Assembly (NCBI RefSeq): GCF_014193895.1
Contig: NZ_BLZR01000001.1
Location: 124,001 to 188,000, forward strand
DNA from: Clostridium fungisolvens
GTDB taxonomy: Bacteria > Bacillota > Clostridia > Clostridiales > Clostridiaceae
Direction: 5' to 3'
DNA length: 64,000 nt
The notes under the pieces are model-generated. The model was not told where the DNA came from and ran no database searches. It saw only the letters and a program-made list of their open reading frames with translations. Of this stretch, positions 7,756 through 15,796 are shown piece after piece. Made by a program: the position numbers and the translations under genes. How positions within the stretch are numbered: the stretch's first letter is position 1; each line of letters opens with the position of its first letter.

Positions 7756-8151
7756 TTATTTTTCATCTTGTTTTGAAAATATATCAGAAAAAGATGAACC
7801 ATCATCTGAATCATAAAGAGCAATTTTTAAATCTATAATATTTAAATTTTTCTTTAAACTATCTATTTGGTTTAAAACATCTTTTCGATGGTCAATCATA
7901 ATTTGCTTTCTTTGTGAATTAGTTTTGGTTCCTTGCATAGCTAAATCAATATAATTTCTAATATCCTTAATTTGCATTCCGGTATTTTTTAAACAGCAAA
8001 TAAGTTTAACAACATTTAAATCTGAATCACTAAACTGTCTACTTCCAGAACTACTTCTTGAAACAAAAGGTAATAGACCTTCCTTATCATAAAATCTAAG
8101 GGTATGAGGTGAAACATTACAAATATCAGCAACTTCATTTATTGAATACAT
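7756..8151 (-). CDS. MerR family regulator (AdhR/NmlR-like)
   Basis: A 131-residue regulator. It starts MYSINEVADICNVSPHTLRF, the winged helix-turn-helix of MerR proteins, then GSRQFSD, then a coiled-coil linker (HRKDVLNQIDSLKKNLNII). The CLKNTGM segment near residue 52 has the cysteine conserved in the AdhR/NmlR aldehyde-responsive branch. AAGGAG on the minus strand precedes the ATG. It faces the SDR gene tail to tail and very probably controls it, because the same motif lies in 19-bp promoter spacers before the SDR and upstream of this gene. Confidence 0.9.
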   Translation of the reverse strand: MYSINEVADICNVSPHTLRFYDKEGLLPFVSRSSSGSRQFSDSDLNVVKLICCLKNTGMQIKDIRNYIDLAMQGTKTNSQRKQIMIDHRKDVLNQIDSLKKNLNIIDLKIALYDSDDGSSFSDIFSKQDEK

Positions 8152-8199
8152 TGATTTATTCTCCTTACAATGATTATATATAGATTTTCGAAAAGTACT

Positions 8200-8230
8200 T
8201 TGAGTTAGATTGAACTCTAAGTGTTAATGT
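8200..8230 (+). promoter_or_regulatory. Second MerR-type promoter, pointing away from merR
   Basis: TTGAGT (8200-8205) and TAATGT (8225-8230) are 19 bp apart. The dyad ACTTTGAGTT...AACTCTAAGT fills this region. As a promoter it reads rightward and has no obvious target gene; it may instead serve as an operator for merR autoregulation. Confidence 0.55.
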
Positions 8231-8515
8231 TAGTATAAAATTAATACTTAAAATTTACAAGTAGTTAGTATGAAGAAAAGAAGACATGGTGATTTTAGAT
8301 AGTCTTAAGATAATTGTGAATTGAAAAATTAGAAATAAAGGGTATCTTGATGTTCTTATTATAGGAATATTACTTAAATCTGTAAATTATAAACGAAGTG
8401 ATATATTTATAATTTATTTTATTAAGTTAACAAAAAACTCATAAATAATTCTGTAATCCCGCCTCCTAAAGCATATATACCTTTTAGAACAAATAATAAA
8501 ATATCAGGGAGCATG
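8231..8515. other. Intergenic spacer, no supported gene
   Basis: AT-rich sequence with only very short open frames. It could be the remains of a gene once driven by the promoter at 8200-8230. No structured RNA motif recognised. Confidence 0.35.
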
Positions 8516-8521
8516 AGATTT

Positions 8522-9349
8522 ATGAGAGAAAGAAAATATGTAAAGTTCAGAGTTGATATGTATGAGGATACTAAATTTAAAATAATAGACATGAAGCCAG
8601 AAAGAGATGTTATTCATTATATATGGAACAGACTGGTTTTGCTTGCAGGAAAGGTTAATTTAGAAGGTGACTTGTTCTTTTCAAAAAATATTGAATATAC
8701 AATAGAGACTTTAGCGATAGAATTTAATAGAGATGCTTCTCAAATTAAGCTCGCACTAGAAGTTTTTATTGAATTAGAGATGATTGAATTAACTGATGAT
8801 AAGGTATATAAAGTGAAAAATTTTGTTAAGCATCAAAATATTAAGGTGAAGAAAAAAGGGATATACAAGAATGAAGGTATTGAAATAAAAAATGTTGCAA
8901 TTGAGTTAAATGAAGATTGTAGTGATCAAGTAAAAGATTCTAAATATGAAAGTTTCAGACAACAGGTAGGAAAGGCTAAAGATAAGAATAACAACGAAGA
9001 CAATGGTAAAGATAATGACAATATAAGTATTAATAGCAGTGCAGAGGCTGAGGAAGAGTCTAACGGAGAAACCTTAGAATGTAAAAATAAAGAGGTTATT
9101 TTGATTGACGAGGGTAAAGAGCATACGGATGAGAGCAGCAATTTACTGGAATCTAGCTCTAAACAATTAGAAACCAAAAAGAGTGTACGGATAAATAAAA
9201 AGAAGAAAAAAAGTAAATCGAGAGCTAATCATATTGATGAAATAGTTAGCTATGATGAAATTGCTGTTGACGTAGAAGATGGTTTTGCTGATAGAACAAA
9301 ATCTTTAGGAAAATATGAAACAAGTATTGCGGAATGGTCCTTTGGATGA
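8522..9349 (+). CDS. Phage-type replisome organizer N-terminal domain protein
   Basis: A 275-residue protein. Residues 1-110 (RKYVKFRVDMYED then RDVIHYIWNRLVLLAGKVNLEGDLF) match the phage replisome organizer N-terminal domain, related to DnaD/RepO winged-helix replication initiators. The second half is low-complexity, rich in Asn, Asp, Glu and Lys with a basic cluster (INKKKKKSKSRANH). The usual C-terminal DnaD-like domain is not visible. GGGAG at 8507-8511 fits the ATG at 8522. No other phage genes are nearby, so it looks like an isolated prophage remnant or a domesticated gene. Confidence 0.72.
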   Translation: MRERKYVKFRVDMYEDTKFKIIDMKPERDVIHYIWNRLVLLAGKVNLEGDLFFSKNIEYTIETLAIEFNRDASQIKLALEVFIELEMIELTDDKVYKVKNFVKHQNIKVKKKGIYKNEGIEIKNVAIELNEDCSDQVKDSKYESFRQQVGKAKDKNNNEDNGKDNDNISINSSAEAEEESNGETLECKNKEVILIDEGKEHTDESSNLLESSSKQLETKKSVRINKKKKKSKSRANHIDEIVSYDEIAVDVEDGFADRTKSLGKYETSIAEWSFG

Positions 9350-9353
9350 TAAA

Positions 9354-9375
9354 GATGTACCAGTTTGAATTGAAA
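9354..9375. repeat. Repeat family B, end fragment
   Basis: GATGTACCAGTTTGAATTGA matches one arm of the palindromic B repeats (for example 24043-24062). The other arm is absent. Confidence 0.5.
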
Positions 9376-9380
9376 AGATA

Positions 9381-9409
9381 TTTACACAAATTTCAAAATA
9401 TGATATTAT
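9381..9409 (+). promoter_or_regulatory. Probable promoter of the ABC-F leader
   Basis: TTTACA (9381-9386) and TATTAT (9404-9409) with a 17-bp spacer, followed by the small ORF at 9443. Confidence 0.55.
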
Positions 9410-9442
9410 AAAGAAAAAGTTATTGAAAGGGGAAAGTAAGTT

Positions 9443-9463
9443 ATGACACCAGCTAATTGCTAA
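9443..9463 (+). CDS. Six-residue leader peptide MTPANC
   Basis: GAAAGGGGAAAG upstream forms a strong ribosome binding site for an ATG whose frame ends after six codons (MTPANC). Such upstream ORFs are known to sense ribosome-targeting drugs in front of ABC-F resistance genes. About 400 bases further on is a perfect terminator, then the ABC-F gene. The reading as an attenuation leader peptide is inference. Confidence 0.55.
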   Translation: MTPANC

Positions 9464-9862
9464 TATTAATTTGATTAAAAATTAATAGTTATTTTGTAAT
9501 GAGTTTTAATTTGCCTAATTATAGTTAGGTCTTGTTGTTGTACTCTTTATGGAATAAGGCATTTGGAAGGTAGCTTACTTTACTGAAATAGATATTTTAA
9601 TTTATTTGTTTAATATTTCAATAATGTTTTGGGATATTTATAAACTTCTTTAGGAAGTTGATGATTAGAAATTTAAGCTTAATAAGATAATGATTGTTAG
9701 AATATGGATCTAGTATGAATATTATTTTGCTTATTATATGTATTGATTTATGGTTATAGCTGTTTTTATGGTGTAAGGTTTGGTCTTATATCTTGAAAAA
9801 CTAGCATAACTGTGAACTGTGTATGAATCTAATCTGGATAAATTATAATAAAAGCAAATTTT

Positions 9863-9899
9863 GGACTGTAGGAGGAATTATCTTCTTACAGTCCTTTTT
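9863..9899 (+). terminator. Leader terminator upstream of the ABC-F gene (attenuator candidate)
   Basis: A 14-bp stem with two G-T wobbles: GGACTGTAGGAGGA with TCTTCTTACAGTCC around ATTA, followed by five T. It stands between the leader peptide and the ABC-F gene with no other gene between. Confidence 0.9.
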
Positions 9900-9932
9900 A
9901 GCGTTTAGTAAAAAGTAGTTTTTCTAATTATA

Positions 9933-10000
9933 ACTCTTTGCCTAAGCATCATTAAAGCATCGGATGAATAACCACTTAATTTTAACACAGTGCTTTAACA
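9933..10000. repeat. Repeat family A, copy 2
   Basis: Inverted relative to copy 1: AAAGCATCGGATGAATAACC, then ACTTAATTTTAACACAGTGC. It lies between the attenuator-like terminator and the ABC-F start. Confidence 0.8.
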
Positions 10001-10082
10001 GTCATTTAGACTAAAAAGAGATATTGTATATGCCTATTCATAGAAAGAGTAATCTAGATTATAGATGAAAGAAGGAATAGTT

Positions 10083-12011
10083 ATGTTTGAATTATCATTA
10101 AATGGTGTAAAGAAATATATGGAAGCAACTCAAGTAACTGAAAATATAACTTTTGAAGTTTATTCAGGAGAAAAGGTTGGTATAGTAGGAGCAAATGGAA
10201 GTGGAAAGAGCACTATCCTAAAATTAATAGCTGGGATTGAACCAATGAACTACTATCCTGGTTATCCTCAAACTTCAAGTTACGGATATGATGAAGGCTT
10301 TATTAATTTACCAAGAGAAGCTACCGTTGCATATCTTGAACAAATTCCTCAATATGATAATGGGCTAAGGGTTATTGATGTGTTGAACTTAGCCTTTAAA
10401 GAAGTTCATGATATAGAGGGGAAAATGCGTAAGCTTGAGGAAGAGATGAAAGTGCTCAGTGATTATGAGCTTGAAAGAGCATTGAAAAAATATAGTGCTT
10501 TAGTACAGCAATTTGAAGTTAAAGGTGGATATGAGATAGAAGAAAAGTTAGGAAAGGTATGCACAGGATTAAAATTTAATGAGAGCTTCTTAAACAAAGA
10601 GTTTAGTTTGTTAAGTGGTGGAGAAAAGACTACAGTGGTACTTGGAAAGCTTCTAATAGATAACCCAGATATACTGCTTTTAGATGAGCCCACAAATCAT
10701 TTAGATATGGACTCTATTGAATGGCTAGAAGGCTATCTTAATGGATATAAGGGAATTGTAATTATTGTTTCTCATGATAGGTATTTCTTAGACAATGTAG
10801 TAAATAAGATTGTAGAGATTGAAGATATGGAATCCATGACCTACAAGGGTAATTATTCATCCTATGTAAGACAAAAAGAAGAGAATATGAGAATACAATT
10901 TGAGCAGTTTAGAGAACAGCAAAAACAGATAAATGCTATGGAAAAACAAGTGAAGGATTTGAGAGATTGGGCCATGAGGGCAGATAATAACAAATTCTTT
11001 AGAAGGGCTGAAAGTATACAAAAAAGACTGGATAAGCTAGAGAAAATTGATAAGCCGGTGTTTGATAAGCAAAATATGAAGCTAATCTTTAAGGCTACTG
11101 GAAGATCGGGTAATGAAACTATAAAGGCTGAAAAGTTGTCTAAGAGTTATGAAGACAAGGTGATTTTTAATAATGCAGAGTTACTGATTAACTATGGTGA
11201 AAGAGTAGCGCTTATTGGACCTAATGGATGCGGAAAAACTACTTTTCTAAAGATGCTTTTAGGAGAAGAGGTACCAGACTCAGGTAAAGTAGAGCTTGGA
11301 GCTAGTGTAAAGGTAGCATACCTGCCTCAAAACATTATTTTCGAAAATGAAGAGCTAACAATACTTGAATGCTTTAGGGATGATATCTATATACTAGAGG
11401 GAAAAGCAAGAGAATATCTCTCTAAGTTTATGTTCTATGGCAATAGCGTATTTAAGAAGGTTAAACATTTATCTGGTGGAGAAAAAATCAGGTTAAAGCT
11501 TGCTAAACTGCTTTATGAAGATATCAACCTTCTAATATTAGATGAACCTACAAATCATCTGGATATTGATTCTATAGAAACCTTTGAGGAAGCTCTAGAA
11601 GACTTCAAAGGAACTATATTCTTTATTTCCCATGATAGATATTTTATCAATAAAATTGGAGAAAAATTAATTGCTGTTGAGAATAATGGATTTAAGAGCT
11701 ATCTAGGAAATTATGATTATTATAAAACTGAAAGAGGGAAGTTTAAGCAGCAGATTGTTGAAGTAGTGGTAGTAAAAACCGATAAGCCGAAGAAGGTAAG
11801 AAGTATAGATGAAAACAAGAAAAGAGAAGTGGAAAAAGAGAAAACTCTGAGAAAGCTTGAAAGCCTTGAAAAAGAAATAAATGATATTGATTTAGAGATG
11901 AGTAGTTTAGGAGTAAACTATGATGAACTCAATAAGCTTTATTTGAGAAAAGAAGAACTTAATAGAGAATTGGATGAGATCATGGAAGTGTGGCTAAGCT
12001 TTGAAGGTTAA
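10083..12011 (+). CDS. ABC-F family ATPase, probable ribosomal protection protein (CplR-like)
   Basis: A 642-residue soluble protein with two ABC domains and no membrane segments. Domain 1: Walker A GANGSGKST (residues 36-44), LSGGE, LLLDEPTNHLD. A charged linker of about 100 residues follows, then domain 2: GPNGCGKTT, LSGGEKIRL, LLILDEPTNHLD. A C-terminal coiled coil ends it. ABC-F proteins act on the ribosome E site; this group includes drug-resistance factors. The N-terminus (MFELSLNGVKKYMEAT) resembles the clostridial CplR group, and the leader peptide plus terminator upstream favour antibiotic-induced expression. A housekeeping ABC-F role remains possible. GAAGGA precedes the chosen ATG. 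Confidence 0.85.
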   Translation: MFELSLNGVKKYMEATQVTENITFEVYSGEKVGIVGANGSGKSTILKLIAGIEPMNYYPGYPQTSSYGYDEGFINLPREATVAYLEQIPQYDNGLRVIDVLNLAFKEVHDIEGKMRKLEEEMKVLSDYELERALKKYSALVQQFEVKGGYEIEEKLGKVCTGLKFNESFLNKEFSLLSGGEKTTVVLGKLLIDNPDILLLDEPTNHLDMDSIEWLEGYLNGYKGIVIIVSHDRYFLDNVVNKIVEIEDMESMTYKGNYSSYVRQKEENMRIQFEQFREQQKQINAMEKQVKDLRDWAMRADNNKFFRRAESIQKRLDKLEKIDKPVFDKQNMKLIFKATGRSGNETIKAEKLSKSYEDKVIFNNAELLINYGERVALIGPNGCGKTTFLKMLLGEEVPDSGKVELGASVKVAYLPQNIIFENEELTILECFRDDIYILEGKAREYLSKFMFYGNSVFKKVKHLSGGEKIRLKLAKLLYEDINLLILDEPTNHLDIDSIETFEEALEDFKGTIFFISHDRYFINKIGEKLIAVENNGFKSYLGNYDYYKTERGKFKQQIVEVVVVKTDKPKKVRSIDENKKREVEKEKTLRKLESLEKEINDIDLEMSSLGVNYDELNKLYLRKEELNRELDEIMEVWLSFEG

Positions 12012-12090
12012 TTAAATGATAGATGTTGTGGTATAATATGGATAATGACTATAAAGAATAAGGCATTTGCAAAGATAGGAGAAATATTTG

Positions 12091-12771
12091 ATGGATTCTA
12101 TTCTGGTTATTGAAGATAATGAAGATGTAAATCATATGTTGGCTGAGTCACTAATGGATGAAGGTTATAATACGCAATCAGCTTTTACAGGTATAGAAGG
12201 ACTTAATAAAATTAAAGATTTTAACTTTGATTTAATATTGCTTGATATTATGCTACCTTACAAAAGTGGAGATGAAATACTAAAGGAAATACGAAAGTTT
12301 TCTGATGTTCCTGTCATCATTATTTCTGCAAAGGATATGATTGGTACTAAGATAGATTTTTTGAGATTAGGAGCAGATGATTATATCACAAAGCCTTTTG
12401 ATTTAGGAGAGGTAGTGGCTAGGATAGAATCTAATTTGAGGCGCTTTCGCAAGCAGATAAATGAAGCAAAAGTGTTTAAATATAAAGGAATATTGCTTGA
12501 TGATAGTGCAAAGCGTGTTTGTGTAAATGGTGTTGAAATTGAACTTACTGCAAAAGAATATATGATATTAGAAATGCTTATAAAGCATCAAGGTAAGGTT
12601 TTTACAAAAGCAAATTTATATGAATCAATTTGGCAGGAAGAATATCTAGGTGATGATAATGCGGTGAAAACTCACGTTAGTAACTTACGTAATAAGCTTC
12701 ATAAGGTAGATTGTGATGAGAAGTATATTGAAACGGTGTGGGGACTAGGGTATCGATTGTATAAAGAATAA
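12091..12771 (+). CDS. OmpR/PhoB family response regulator
   Basis: A 226-residue regulator. Receiver domain residues 1-115 have the acidic pocket (EDNED), phospho-acceptor D52 in LLDIMLP and the conserved lysine in ITKPFD. The C-terminus is a winged-helix DNA-binding domain (ELTAKEYMILEMLIKHQGKV, then TVWGLGYRLY). AGGAG precedes the ATG. Its likely partner is the kinase at 14758, with an ABC transporter between them, an arrangement known from antimicrobial-peptide detoxification loci. Repeat D separates it from the transporter genes. Confidence 0.93.
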   Translation: MDSILVIEDNEDVNHMLAESLMDEGYNTQSAFTGIEGLNKIKDFNFDLILLDIMLPYKSGDEILKEIRKFSDVPVIIISAKDMIGTKIDFLRLGADDYITKPFDLGEVVARIESNLRRFRKQINEAKVFKYKGILLDDSAKRVCVNGVEIELTAKEYMILEMLIKHQGKVFTKANLYESIWQEEYLGDDNAVKTHVSNLRNKLHKVDCDEKYIETVWGLGYRLYKE

Positions 12772-12847
12772 ATTATCTATTTCTTTATAATTAAATGAGG
12801 CTTCTTAACCTTTTCTAAACCTTTGAGCCTTAGACTTGAAGATATAG

Positions 12848-12941
12848 GGTTCCTAGCTCAACTATTAATTTATGCATGCCCGAAAATCTCCAGAAGCCGA
12901 GATTTTCGAACAAGTATAAATTAAGTTTCAACACAGGAACC
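12848..12941. repeat. Repeat family D, copy 1
   Basis: 94 bp, with ends GGTTCCTA and AGGAACC as inverted repeats. The core hairpin is CGAAAATCTC-CAGAAGCC-GAGATTTTCG. A second 94-bp copy at 22267-22360 differs by paired changes that keep the arms complementary. Confidence 0.85.
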
Positions 12942-12966
12942 ATTTAGAAAGGACGTGTGAATAGAT

Positions 12967-13890
12967 ATGAAACAATTTGTTTTAAAAACAAATAACCTGA
13001 CAAAAGAATATAATGGCGTTAAAGCCTTACAAGATGTATCGCTAACCTTAGAAGCAGGAAAAATATATGGCTTAATTGGACAAAATGGTGCTGGAAAATC
13101 TACCTTTATGAGACTTATTACAGGACTAGCTTTTCCTACTAAAGGAAGCATTGAGCTTTTTGGGCACACTGGAGAAGAATCTTTGCAAAAGGAAAGAAAA
13201 AGGATTGGAAGCATGATAGAGTATCCAAGTCTTTCTGAAAATATGACGGCAAAAGAGAATTTAAGGCTTCATAGGATTATGAGAGGCATTCCTAACAAAG
13301 AAGTAGAAGAGGAACTGTTAGCATTGGTGGGACTTAGTGGCACTGGCAAAAAGAAAGCTAAGGACTTTTCTCTTGGTATGAAGCAACGTTTAGGAATTGC
13401 TATTGCCCTTCTAGGACAGCCTGAACTGCTTATTCTGGATGAACCTATAAATGGACTTGATCCCCTAGGTATTGTTGAGATACGAAATCTGATAAAAAAG
13501 CTATCTGAAGATAGGCAAATGACCATATTGATATCAAGTCATAATCTTCCAGAGCTATATCAAACAGCAACAAATTATATTATTATACATCAAGGTGAAA
13601 TTAAACAGACCTTAACCCTTACACAACTTGAAGAATGCTGTAGGCATCATCTTCTTATAAGTGCTTTAGAGCCAGAAAAGTTAGTAAGCACTTTAGAGAT
13701 GAAACTAAATACTCAAAACTATAAAGTAATGCCTGACAAATCTGTTAAACTGTATGATTATGTAGATCAAAAAGAACAGGTTGCAAGAGTTCTATTTGAA
13801 AATGGAATGATAATTACAAATTTTTCAAGTGGAGGAGATACTCTAGAAGATTACTTTATCTCTATTGTTGGGGGTGGCAAAAATGTATAA
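12967..13890 (+). CDS. ABC transporter ATP-binding protein (lantibiotic/bacitracin type)
   Basis: A 307-residue ATPase with Walker A (GQNGAGKST), signature (FSLGMKQRLGIA) and Walker B (LLILDEPINGLDP). The motif spacing and C-terminal extension fit the ATPases of lantibiotic or bacitracin immunity exporters. AAAGGA lies upstream of the ATG. The gene overlaps the permease start by 8 bases, so translation is coupled. It follows repeat D and belongs with the flanking two-component system. Confidence 0.92.
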   Translation: MKQFVLKTNNLTKEYNGVKALQDVSLTLEAGKIYGLIGQNGAGKSTFMRLITGLAFPTKGSIELFGHTGEESLQKERKRIGSMIEYPSLSENMTAKENLRLHRIMRGIPNKEVEEELLALVGLSGTGKKKAKDFSLGMKQRLGIAIALLGQPELLILDEPINGLDPLGIVEIRNLIKKLSEDRQMTILISSHNLPELYQTATNYIIIHQGEIKQTLTLTQLEECCRHHLLISALEPEKLVSTLEMKLNTQNYKVMPDKSVKLYDYVDQKEQVARVLFENGMIITNFSSGGDTLEDYFISIVGGGKNV

Positions 13891-14680
13891 TCTAATCATT
13901 GCTGATTTATTTAAAATACGTAAGTCCAAGTCAATAAAAGTTCTATTTGGTATAACAACATTAAGTGCTGTTACCATGGTTACGATGGCATATTTAATAC
14001 AACAAGGCAAAATTGATAAAACTATGAACGGAATAGGGTTCTTATTCTCTGATGTAAATATGATGAGCATTCTTGGAGCAACCATAGCAGCAATTTTTAT
14101 TTGTGGAGATTTTGATAATAAGATAATACACGAAGCAATTGCAACTGGAAATAGTAGGATTACTGTATTGTTTGGAAAGATAATTGTTTTTTGTTGTTCT
14201 TTGTTATTTATTTTACTTCCATATATAATTGCTGTAGTTATTGCTATGAGTACAGGCTGTAAATTTAGTATGGGCTCAGTAGGAGTGGGGTTTTTGAATT
14301 TGCTAACAGTAGAGGCTGGTAAAAGTCTTTCTGAAGTAGTTTTATGGAAGCTCGTTGCTGCTATAGTAACGTTGATAATCATATATTTGTCGCAACTAAG
14401 CATATGTATACCACTAGCACTTGTGATTAAGAAGCCTGTTTTAGTAGTTGTTATTTATTATGGCTTTACGATCTTGTCTGCACAGCTTGTAAGATTAGGC
14501 GATAATTCTAAGGTATTCCATAATATCTTAGCCTGCACCCCATATGGAGGAAGTTACTCTTTTGTTGTATCAAGTACAGCATATACTGAACTTTTTAAGG
14601 CTATTTGCGCTAGTTTTATGTTTATGGCGGTGATGTTTACTATTGCATATTTGGGGTTTAGAAAATCAGAAATTAAGTAA
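13883..14680 (+). CDS. ABC transporter permease (lantibiotic immunity type)
   Basis: A 265-residue membrane protein with about six hydrophobic segments: MYNLIIADLFKIRKSKSIK leads into the first, and the last lies before a short basic C-terminus. It starts inside the end of the ATPase gene (ATG overlapping its last codons), with GGGGTGG as ribosome binding site. A TTG at 13865 is in frame but less likely. It is probably the membrane half of an antimicrobial-peptide exporter. A short palindromic B repeat follows directly. Confidence 0.88.
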   Translation: MYNLIIADLFKIRKSKSIKVLFGITTLSAVTMVTMAYLIQQGKIDKTMNGIGFLFSDVNMMSILGATIAAIFICGDFDNKIIHEAIATGNSRITVLFGKIIVFCCSLLFILLPYIIAVVIAMSTGCKFSMGSVGVGFLNLLTVEAGKSLSEVVLWKLVAAIVTLIIIYLSQLSICIPLALVIKKPVLVVVIYYGFTILSAQLVRLGDNSKVFHNILACTPYGGSYSFVVSSTAYTELFKAICASFMFMAVMFTIAYLGFRKSEIK

Positions 14681-14681
14681 A

Positions 14682-14731
14682 GATGAACCACTTCAATTTG
14701 AAAATATAAATTTAATTATGAAGTGGTTCAT
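14682..14731. repeat. Repeat family B, short palindromic copy
   Basis: GATGAACCACTTCA and its partner GAAGTGGTTCATC enclose only about 24 bp, so the inner part of the longer B copies is missing. It can fold as one hairpin between permease and kinase genes. Confidence 0.75.
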
Positions 14732-14757
14732 CTAAATATAAATTGGTGGTGAAAATA

Positions 14758-15660
14758 TTGATAATTGCAGTTGTAATATTAAGCATAGTAGTTCTGTTAT
14801 TAATTTTATATATAGTGTTTTTGCAACTGCAATTAAAAAATATTAACTATCAGTTGGTCAAACGATTAGAAGAGGATACTCATCAGAGTATTAGCTTAGA
14901 GCTAATTAATAAAGAATTAAATACATTGGTTTCTAATATTAACAGATGTCTAAAAGAAGATGAGACTCATCGTGTTGATTTGATCCAGAAAGAAAAATAT
15001 TTTAAGGATATGATTGCAAATATATCACATGATTTGCGGACACCACTTACTGCTATTAAAGGTTATCAGCAGCTAATAGGTAAAGGAACTCTATCAAAAG
15101 AGCAGCTTCAGAAGCTTCAAATAGCACAAAAGCATGCAGATGAACTGGGGAGATTGATTGAAAACTTCTTTGAATATAGCTATCTTGTGAATACGGAACC
15201 GATTTTTAAATTGGAGAAGATAAATGTTACGAACCTGATGTCTGAGTGTCTTGTAGAATCCATAAATCTTTTTGAAGAAAACAACTTGGAAGTTCAGTTT
15301 GACGAAAAGTTCCCAATGTTTATTTTTGCTGACAAAGAAATGACTGTAAGAATCATACGAAACTTGATTAAAAATTGTATTCAACATTCTGCTAGTAATA
15401 TACAAGTGGAAATACTAAGTGGAAAAACTGTAAGCATATCTTTTAAAAATCTTATAAAGAATACTTCGGGAATTGATGTGAAAAGACTCTTTGACCGATT
15501 TTATAGTGTAGATGAAGGAAGAGGTAAAAGTACAGGACTTGGACTAGCGATTGTAAAACTCTTAGCTGAGCAGATGGGCGGGAGTGTAGAGGCATTTTTA
15601 CAAGATAAGATGCTTGAGATTCGAGTGAATTTACCAGGATTAGAAGAGTTTTGCCCCTAG
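14758..15660 (+). CDS. Sensor histidine kinase with minimal sensor region
   Basis: About 300 residues. One N-terminal hydrophobic segment (about residues 1-22) is followed by a coiled-coil linker, HisKA with H91 in NISHDLRTPLTAI, an N-box, and the late STGLGLAIVKLLAEQMGG motif. There is no sizeable extracellular domain, as in kinases that sense peptide antibiotics through a partner ABC transporter. The start is uncertain: TTG 14758 has GGTGGTG upstream, while the frame is open from TTG 14743 and GTG 14746. It pairs with the regulator at 12091. Confidence 0.85.
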   Translation: MIIAVVILSIVVLLLILYIVFLQLQLKNINYQLVKRLEEDTHQSISLELINKELNTLVSNINRCLKEDETHRVDLIQKEKYFKDMIANISHDLRTPLTAIKGYQQLIGKGTLSKEQLQKLQIAQKHADELGRLIENFFEYSYLVNTEPIFKLEKINVTNLMSECLVESINLFEENNLEVQFDEKFPMFIFADKEMTVRIIRNLIKNCIQHSASNIQVEILSGKTVSISFKNLIKNTSGIDVKRLFDRFYSVDEGRGKSTGLGLAIVKLLAEQMGGSVEAFLQDKMLEIRVNLPGLEEFCP

Positions 15661-15748
15661 TTAACGGTAATATAAAAGGTTATTGGTATGTTTAAAAATT
15701 GGATAGCTTACTATAAATTAATATAATTAATCTGTAGTATAAGAAAAG

Positions 15749-15796
15749 GGATGTCGCATTAGTATTAAAAAATACTGATGCGGCATCCTTTATTTA
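15749..15796. terminator. Bidirectional terminator between kinase and GH1 genes
   Basis: GGATGtCGCATTAGTATT pairs with AATACTGATGCGgCATCC. It lies between two convergent genes and touches the GH1 stop codon. Confidence 0.85.

Noticed and set aside
13843..14403. A 186-codon minus-strand frame within the ABC permease gene
   Set aside because: Antisense to a membrane protein with a good start and operon context; no family match and no start signal.
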